10,102 bases of DNA, taken from assembly GCA_030666885.1 (NCBI GenBank), contig DAOUWY010000043.1:1-10102 (forward strand), in the 5' to 3' direction. How positions within the stretch are numbered: position 1 is the first letter of the stretch; every line of letters starts with the position of its first letter. Of the stretch, positions 6,760 to 10,102 are shown piece after piece. Source of the stretch: Methanosarcinales archaeon (GTDB taxonomy: Archaea > Halobacteriota > Methanosarcinia > Methanosarcinales > Methanocomedenaceae). Position numbers and translations under genes: made by a program. The notes below the pieces were generated by a model that had not been told where the DNA came from, searched no databases, and saw only the letters and a list, made by a program, of their open reading frames with translations.

Positions 6760-6794
6760 ATCCGTGCGTATCCGTCGAATCCGTGGCATCCGTG
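6760..6794. repeat. Four-copy ATCCGT array
   Basis: ATCCGT occurs at 6760, 6770, 6779 and 6788, with spacings of 10, 9 and 9 bases and variable 3-4-base linkers. It resembles the 'aatccgtgtaatccgtgg' phrase common in intergenic DNA. The units are far too short and too close for a CRISPR array. Confidence 0.6.
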
Positions 6795-6807
6795 TTCCTT
6801 CCCATCC

Positions 6808-6829
6808 TTTATGAATAATATTTCATAAA
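6808..6829. terminator. AT-rich hairpin between convergent genes
   Basis: TTTATGAA (6808-6815) and TTCATAAA (6822-6829) form a perfect 8-bp stem with loop TAATAT. Being symmetric and placed between converging genes, it could end transcription from either side. It is over 400 bases past the aminomutase stop and about 115 past the hflX stop, so the role is tentative. Confidence 0.3.
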
Positions 6830-6942
6830 TCAACAAATTCAATTAATATATAGGTCACGATTTGTAGAACACCACCTAGTTTTGAGGCAAATACATGAGA
6901 TTTCATAGAATTTGGCACCATTTTTTGGGGTGCACTCCACTA

Positions 6943-8217
6943 TTAAGTAAACATATGGTTATGCCCATGTTTATCTTTTTTTTCGATTATCCTTGCCTTT
7001 AGAATAATCTCATCCCGCGCTTCAAAATCGACTATGATCCGGTCTTTGTAATTGATGTTGTGCACAATACCTTCATTAAACAACCATGATACAATTGACA
7101 TTCCATATTCCGACAATGGCAATGAAACTGTGTCGCGTTTCCATTTCGGGAGTTGCCTATATATCTCCATCTTGAGTTCATCAAATCCCAAACCATTTTT
7201 TGCAGAGACTGCAACAGGATTTGGAGTAAGGTACCCTACATTTTCGAGTCGCTCATTCAGTTCATTTTCTGTAATTCTGTCAATTTTGTTCAGCACAGTG
7301 ATGATAGGCACTCCTTTTATTTGTTCCCAGAATGTGTCATGCGAAGTGACAAGTTTTTGCCGCATGATGTCAGGAGATTCACATGAATCAACAACCAGCA
7401 GGATGACATCGGCAAGGAATATCTCGCTTAGTGTTGAACGAAACGCATCGATCATCCAGTGCGGCAGATCTTCAATAAAGCCGACCGTGTCAGTCAAAAG
7501 TACACGACGCCCATGGATATTCAGCGCCCGTGTTATTGGCAGGAGTGTTGTGAAAAGCATATCATCAACGTGTACATCTTCATCTACAAGTGCATTGAAA
7601 AGTGTGCTTTTTCCGGCGCTGGTATAGCCTGCCAGTGATACAATTGAAAAACCATGTTCATGCCGCTTGATCCGTAGTGATTCGTTGTCTTTCTGGACAC
7701 TTGCAAGCTCTTTTTGTATTCGTTTTATCCTGCTCCTGATGTCCTGCTCATACGAATCCTCATAACTCCCAAGTCCCATAAACCCTGGACGCTCTTCCTT
7801 TTTAAGAAGTGACATGATTGCCTTTGCTTTTGGGAGTTCGTACTGTAATTTTGCAAGTTCGACCTGAAGTTTAGCACGTTTTGTGGTTGCCCGCTCTGCA
7901 AATATTTCTAGTATCAACTGGAACTTGTCAATTACTTCACACTTGCAAGTCTCGGAAATGTTGTATATCTGTGTTGTACTCAACTGGTTGGAAAAGATAA
8001 TCCCATCGGCTCCCAACTCTTCCATCATCAAGGCCAGTTCTTCAACCTTTCCACGCCCGATCTGGTATTTCCTGTCAGGTCTTCTTGTTTGTGTAACATC
8101 GCCAACAACTTTGTAGTTTGCAGATCTTGCCAGATCCTGCAGTTCAATAAGTTTACGTATGTTTTTTGATTCATCGTTTGTGGGTTCATTTCGCTGGACA
8201 AGTATCACACGTTTCAT
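6943..8217 (-). CDS. hflX: GTPase HflX
   Basis: A 424-residue ribosome-associated GTPase. The N-terminal HflX domain (about 1-140) includes TRRPDRKYQIGRGKVEEL (44-61) and the family phrase ERATTKRAKLQVELAKLQYE (108-127). A PGFMGLGSYE segment (144-153) and a coiled-coil-like linker (about 155-185) follow. The GTPase domain has G1 GYTSAGKST (197-205), FTTL (222-225) as G2, DTVGF (243-247) as G3, NKID (310-313) as G4 and SAK (338-340) as G5. Length and order of domains match archaeal and bacterial HflX, which binds the large ribosomal subunit and in bacteria rescues stalled or hibernating ribosomes. A GAAGGAC sequence lies roughly 10 bases before the ATG at 8217. It is read in the same direction as the DUF2209-like gene 81 bases upstream, so the two may be co-transcribed. 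Confidence 0.95.
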   Translation of the reverse strand: MKRVILVQRNEPTNDESKNIRKLIELQDLARSANYKVVGDVTQTRRPDRKYQIGRGKVEELALMMEELGADGIIFSNQLSTTQIYNISETCKCEVIDKFQLILEIFAERATTKRAKLQVELAKLQYELPKAKAIMSLLKKEERPGFMGLGSYEDSYEQDIRSRIKRIQKELASVQKDNESLRIKRHEHGFSIVSLAGYTSAGKSTLFNALVDEDVHVDDMLFTTLLPITRALNIHGRRVLLTDTVGFIEDLPHWMIDAFRSTLSEIFLADVILLVVDSCESPDIMRQKLVTSHDTFWEQIKGVPIITVLNKIDRITENELNERLENVGYLTPNPVAVSAKNGLGFDELKMEIYRQLPKWKRDTVSLPLSEYGMSIVSWLFNEGIVHNINYKDRIIVDFEARDEIILKARIIEKKDKHGHNHMFT

Positions 8218-8244
8218 AATTCATAAGTCCTTCAAACAGTCTAC

Positions 8245-8268
8245 AATTGTAATTGTAATTGTAATTGT
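8245..8268. repeat. AATTGT hexamer tandem repeat (4 copies) before hflX
   Basis: Four perfect AATTGT units lie at 8245-8268 plus a partial AA, in the 81-base gap between the DUF2209-like gene and hflX, about 28-52 bases before the hflX ATG. Perfect short tandem repeats can change copy number by replication slippage and so alter leader length or promoter spacing. Confidence 0.75.
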
Positions 8269-8298
8269 AACTATGCTTTCAATCGTAACAAAATTCTA

Positions 8299-8694
8299 TC
8301 AACTCTCAATTCCAAGTTCACTTAAAAGAAGATTTCGTGTGCAAAGTGATATATGGTGTGCCAGTTCGATAGAACTACGATCCCCCAGTGATTCCTGATA
8401 CTTAAACTTGCGTGAAAACATGCTCGCCACCACTTTTTCCGGCTGGTTATACATTTCCCCGTGCTCGGTAATGATAGTACCCCCAAACTCAATCTCTTTT
8501 ACAGTATCTTCAATGACTTGTATGATATCCGTTAACTCGGGTGCTGAGTCCAGCCAGAATGGTTTGATCTTGATCTGGTTCACTTTCTCGATATGTTCGG
8601 CAGTGATTGATACGGATACAGCTGCGCATACCATGTAGTAGCGGTCATTGATCTTATGGCGTCCTGATATATCAACTGCAATTATGTTGTACAT
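8299..8694 (-). CDS. DUF2209-like archaeal protein of unknown function
   Basis: A 131-residue protein whose opening, MYNIIAVDISGRHKINDRYY, and the following MVCAAVSVSI resemble the small archaeal family DUF2209 as I remember it. No function is known for that family. The N-terminal strand with an aspartate (D8 in AVDISG), the acidic ITEHGE (74-79) and a C-terminal helix (RSSIELAHHISLCTRNLL, 106-123) are loosely like an RNase H-type arrangement, which is speculation. There is no signal peptide or membrane segment. The gene precedes hflX on the same strand. A TATA-like TTTAAATA sits about 100 bases upstream on the minus strand (near 8795-8802), and no strong ribosome-binding site is visible. Confidence 0.7.
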   Translation of the reverse strand: MYNIIAVDISGRHKINDRYYMVCAAVSVSITAEHIEKVNQIKIKPFWLDSAPELTDIIQVIEDTVKEIEFGGTIITEHGEMYNQPEKVVASMFSRKFKYQESLGDRSSIELAHHISLCTRNLLLSELGIES

Positions 8695-8838
8695 TTGTGT
8701 GGCTCACATTTTTGGGTTGATTGGTTGAACTTCTGGTGCTCTTTCAATAATATTGTAACTTACTTTTTGCACATCTCAAAACCGCTTTAATCGTATTTAA
8801 ATGAGACTTATTTTCCGGATATGGAAATCCTTATGTGC

Positions 8839-8901
8839 TTACTCACTTCTCAATGCCTCTGCCGGTTTCATCTTTCCAGTTCTCACCCCGGGCCAGCCCC
8901 G
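8839..8901 (-). pseudogene. C-terminal remnant of a MacB/FtsX-type ABC transporter permease
   Basis: The minus strand encodes RGWPGVRTGKMKPAEALRSE and then a stop. This is the usual end of FtsX/MacB-family permeases (pattern G-x-x-P-x-x-x-A/G-x-K/R-M-x-P-x-E-A-L-R-x-E). No hydrophobic membrane segment precedes it in any frame, as an intact permease would require. Upstream sequence turns into a repeat phrase instead. I therefore read it as about 20 surviving codons of a deleted gene. A chance match is possible because the segment is short. Confidence 0.55.
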
Positions 8902-8950
8902 CTGCTTGTGTGGAGACTGAATGTGTGTGGTTGCCTCGGGTGTTGATGTC

Positions 8951-8981
8951 TTTGCGAACATTGCGCTCTTTGAGGTGAAAC
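8951..8981. repeat. CGCAAAG-type intergenic phrase
   Basis: On the minus strand this reads GTTTCACCTCAAAGAGCGCA followed by ATGTTCGCAAAGA. It resembles the 'accgcaaagagcgcaaag' family of dispersed intergenic phrases. A short AAAAGACGCAGAT string on the same strand (about 9010-9022) belongs to the same style. Confidence 0.5.
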
Positions 8982-9436
8982 ACTTAACAGCAACCTTCAA
9001 TCTACATGTATCTGCGTCTTTTATGGTTACCGTTTCTGTATATTTAAGATATGCCATTTATTATCTACAAATGAGCAGGCCACCCACGATATTTCGGCTA
9101 TACTATTGTTTAAAAATAATTATTTTCTAAAACTTGTTAAACTCAATGCTGTAATTGTTTAGGCTTGACATTGTTATTGCTTCTTTTTTCAAACCCTATC
9201 ATTGTGTATCTTATATAGAGTCTGTAAAGAGTCCGGAATAATTTTCTTCCCATAAGCAACACTCCTGTTATTCTTATTTGATTTTACTTCAATAAAACCA
9301 ACTAATTAATAGATTTACATAATATTACTTATACTTGTCTATAAATAGCAAAGTTTGAAAAATAGATTCTGTTGTATTTTTACAATAAATCTGGTTCTGA
9401 GAATAATTGATGAAATACTACATAAAACAGAATAGC

Positions 9437-9450
9437 TTAATATATATTAA
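9437..9450 (+). promoter_or_regulatory. Palindromic TATA element of the winged-helix gene
   Basis: TTAATATATATTAA is a perfect 14-bp palindrome and a strong archaeal TATA candidate. A start about 25 bases downstream would fall near 9469, close to ATG 9474. This implies a leaderless or nearly leaderless mRNA and favours the second methionine as the start. Confidence 0.5.
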
Positions 9451-9464
9451 TAGTCAATTTATCT

Positions 9465-9758
9465 ATGATTATAATGAGTTCACTTGAAAAATTATTCGGA
9501 AAAACGGCCCAGCTTCAGGTTCTTGAGAATATTCTTGATAATCGGGGCAATACCACCTTTTTATTCGGGATTGCAGAAGAGACAGGTCTGTCCCATTCGA
9601 GTGTATCCAGGGTTATGGAACCACTGATAAAACTTGGAATTGTTAAAGAGCAAAAAGTAGGAAAAGTGTTCAGGACTTTTATGCTTAACGAAGAAAATGA
9701 GCTAACAAGGAAATTATTGAAATTCTATAAGGAAACTAATGACTTTCTGGACGTATAG
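9465..9758 (+). CDS. Winged helix-turn-helix transcriptional regulator
   Basis: A 97-residue, single-domain DNA-binding protein. Residues 9-29 form an N-terminal helix region (KLFGKTAQLQVLENILDN). Residues 34-56 form the helix-turn-helix (FGIAEETGLSHSSVSRVMEP), with SHSSVSRV as the recognition helix. Residues 61-74 (KEQKVGKVFRTFML) form the wing. A short C-terminal helix ends the protein. This is the form of small archaeal wHTH proteins of the MarR/ArsR-like superfamily; there is no ligand-binding domain or metal-site cysteine. ATG 9465 is the longest start. ATG 9474 (MSSLEKLF) better fits the TATA element. The gene is full length but lies right against the end of an IS21-type element, so any downstream partner gene has been separated. 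Target unknown; the palindrome at its stop codon is a candidate. Confidence 0.85.
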   Translation: MIIMSSLEKLFGKTAQLQVLENILDNRGNTTFLFGIAEETGLSHSSVSRVMEPLIKLGIVKEQKVGKVFRTFMLNEENELTRKLLKFYKETNDFLDV

Positions 9759-9776
9759 GAAAGTATATACTTTCCT
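9757..9776. repeat. Perfect 20-bp palindrome at the wHTH stop codon
   Basis: AGGAAAGTATATACTTTCCT is fully self-complementary. Its first two bases belong to the TAG stop of the winged-helix gene and its last base may be the first base of the IS end. It could be a regulator operator, a terminator hairpin, or the IS target site. Confidence 0.7.
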
Positions 9777-9790
9777 GCATGAAGATTCCC

Positions 9791-9834
9791 GTTGAAAATT
9801 GACCCTTTTTTCCCACCAATTTTGACCCACCCCC
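9791..9834. repeat. IS21 terminal motif repeats
   Basis: Two related blocks, GAAAATTGACCC (9794-9805) and CAATTTTGACCC (9817-9828), share the TTGACCC core and are spaced 23 bases apart. Multiple such blocks at IS21 ends are binding sites for the IstA transposase; the role here is inferred by family. Confidence 0.6.
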
Positions 9835-9889
9835 TGTATGACTTTTCATACCTTTAATAGTTACTATTTTCAACAATATCAAACGTTCC

Positions 9890-9921
9890 GGATTTTGGGG
9901 GGGACTGACCCCCCAAAATCC
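9890..9921. terminator. Perfect 13-bp stem hairpin after istB
   Basis: GGATTTTGGGGGG (9890-9902) pairs perfectly with CCCCCCAAAATCC (9909-9921) around the loop GACTGA. It sits 37 bases past the istB stop, inside the element. It is strong enough to stop transcription leaving or entering the IS, although there is no T-run. It could alternatively act as a structured transposition signal. Confidence 0.6.
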
Positions 9922-9958
9922 TCCACTCTGTAAGTCAATAAGGATTGCCGGTATTATT

Positions 9959-10102
9959 CTATATCTCCCCACTTTTAGAATTATGCCCCTTCAGTCTATA
10001 ACTCTTGCCAGTGATGTAGAAGACATGTGAATGATGTAACAGTCGATCTAAAATAGCCGTTGCGATAATATTATCCTTAAAGAGCGAACCCCATTCTTCA
10101 AA
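9959..10102 (-). CDS. istB: IstB-type IS21 helper ATPase, C-terminal 47 residues
   Basis: The minus strand enters at the window edge in frame and reads FEEWGSLFKDNIIATAILDR, then LLHHSHVFYITGKSYRLKGH, ending at TAG 9961-9959. FEEW-G-x-LF, ATAILDRLLHH and the final SYRLK are the conserved C-terminus of IstB, the AAA+ protein that works with the IstA transposase in target choice. The Walker motifs lie beyond the window. The frame is intact to the natural end, so the visible part shows no decay. Confidence 0.92.
   Translation of the reverse strand, partial: FEEWGSLFKDNIIATAILDRLLHHSHVFYITGKSYRLKGHNSKSGEI

Larger units (their letters stand above)
6393..6942. other. Convergent intergenic region rich in short repeat phrases
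   Basis: 550 bases lie between two convergent genes and no coding frame is supported. It contains a G-rich patch (about 6460-6510), three different short-repeat phrases (6527-6546, 6563-6594, 6760-6794), an AT hairpin (6808-6829) and a GGGGTGCACTCC near-palindrome (6927-6938) just past the hflX stop. The patchwork suggests accumulated repeat insertions in DNA that is free of coding constraint. Confidence 0.6.
8695..9464. other. Long gene-poor region with gene debris
   Basis: 770 bases contain no intact gene. The first part holds an ABC-permease tail remnant (8839-8901) and a CGCAAAG-type phrase (8951-8981). The remainder (about 9060-9430) is very AT-rich, with several TATA-like strings but no structure or coding frame I can support. 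The last part is the promoter of the winged-helix gene. Confidence 0.6.
9776..10102 (-). mobile_element. IS21-family insertion sequence, istB-side end (continues beyond window)
   Basis: The partial istB gene runs toward this end, and the terminal DNA carries the repeated motifs GTTGAAAATTGACCC (9791-9805) and AATTTTGACCCACCCCC (9818-9834). These are typical of IS21-family ends, which are bounded by TG...CA. The first plausible boundary is TG at 9776-9777 (TGCATGAAGATTCCC). The exact end and any target duplication cannot be fixed without the other side. Confidence 0.75.

Noticed and set aside
6760..6794. ATCCGT array considered as a CRISPR
   Set aside because: Units are 6 bases with 3-4-base linkers; there are no 25-40-base repeats or spacers and no cas genes.
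6915..6933. GCACC/GGTGC stem considered as an hflX terminator
   Set aside because: The stem is only 5 bp, and in the hflX direction the run is A-rich, not T-rich.
8921..9130. 69-codon plus-strand frame with hydrophobic character
   Set aside because: It runs across the permease remnant and the CGCAAAG-type phrase on the opposite strand, and its hydrophobic look is explained by T-rich composition.
9160..9200. TTGACA string considered as a bacterial -35 box
   Set aside because: No matching -10 element or gene start follows, and the window's genes point to an archaeal transcription system.
9736..9972. 78-codon minus-strand frame at the IS end
   Set aside because: It crosses the wHTH stop, the palindrome, the IS terminal motifs and the hairpin; its residues simply read the repeats.
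1..10102. Search for tRNA, rRNA or known riboswitches
   Set aside because: No cloverleaf with a conserved TTCGA arm, rRNA segment or recognisable riboswitch core was seen in the gaps by eye.

Overview
The window looks like a chromosomal segment of a euryarchaeon, most likely a Methanosarcinales or ANME-type relative. This rests on several signs. There is a DtxR-family iron regulator with a fused FeoA domain placed directly before feoB. There is an HflX GTPase next to a small protein that resembles the archaeal DUF2209 family. Several genes have AT-rich TATA-type boxes and no clear Shine-Dalgarno site, and there is an archaeal-style one-domain winged-helix regulator. The assignment is inferred from protein style and cannot be fixed to a species by eye.

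Layout. The left edge (1-720, minus) is an Rpn/PD-(D/E)XK transposase-like nuclease that runs off the window. After a 325-base gap comes a solitary CopG-type antitoxin (1046-1306, minus). The iron block is transcribed leftward: a DtxR-FeoA fusion (3494-4168) overlaps or abuts feoB (1504-3531), with a hairpin plus T-run beyond feoB. A TTAGG/CCTAA dyad covers the promoter of the regulator, which suggests iron-dependent autoregulation of the operon. A 406-base divergent intergenic region separates it from a rightward 605-residue radical-SAM aminomutase (4575-6392). The two positions where lysine 2,3-aminomutase carries its lysine-binding aspartates are Lys and Asn here. That is the signature described for glutamate 2,3-aminomutase, so beta-glutamate (a compatible solute in some methanogens) is the predicted product.

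The 550-base gap between this gene and the convergent hflX (6943-8217, minus) holds three short repeat phrases of the GCAGATTGAC, CGCAGAG and ATCCGT types and an AT hairpin. hflX lies downstream of the DUF2209-like gene (8299-8694, minus), with a four-copy AATTGT tandem repeat between them. The following 770 bases contain no intact gene. They hold another CGCAAAG-type phrase and a roughly 20-residue tail of a MacB/FtsX-type ABC permease gene.

At the right edge a complete winged-helix regulator (9465-9758, plus) ends in a perfect 20-bp palindrome. The palindrome abuts the apparent end of an IS21-family insertion sequence, whose istB gene enters from the right (9959-10102, minus). The best candidates for novelty are the long glutamate-aminomutase-like enzyme, the cysteine-rich FeoB with its fused regulator and operator, and the scattered intergenic repeat phrases. 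No defence island, CRISPR array, rRNA or tRNA was seen.
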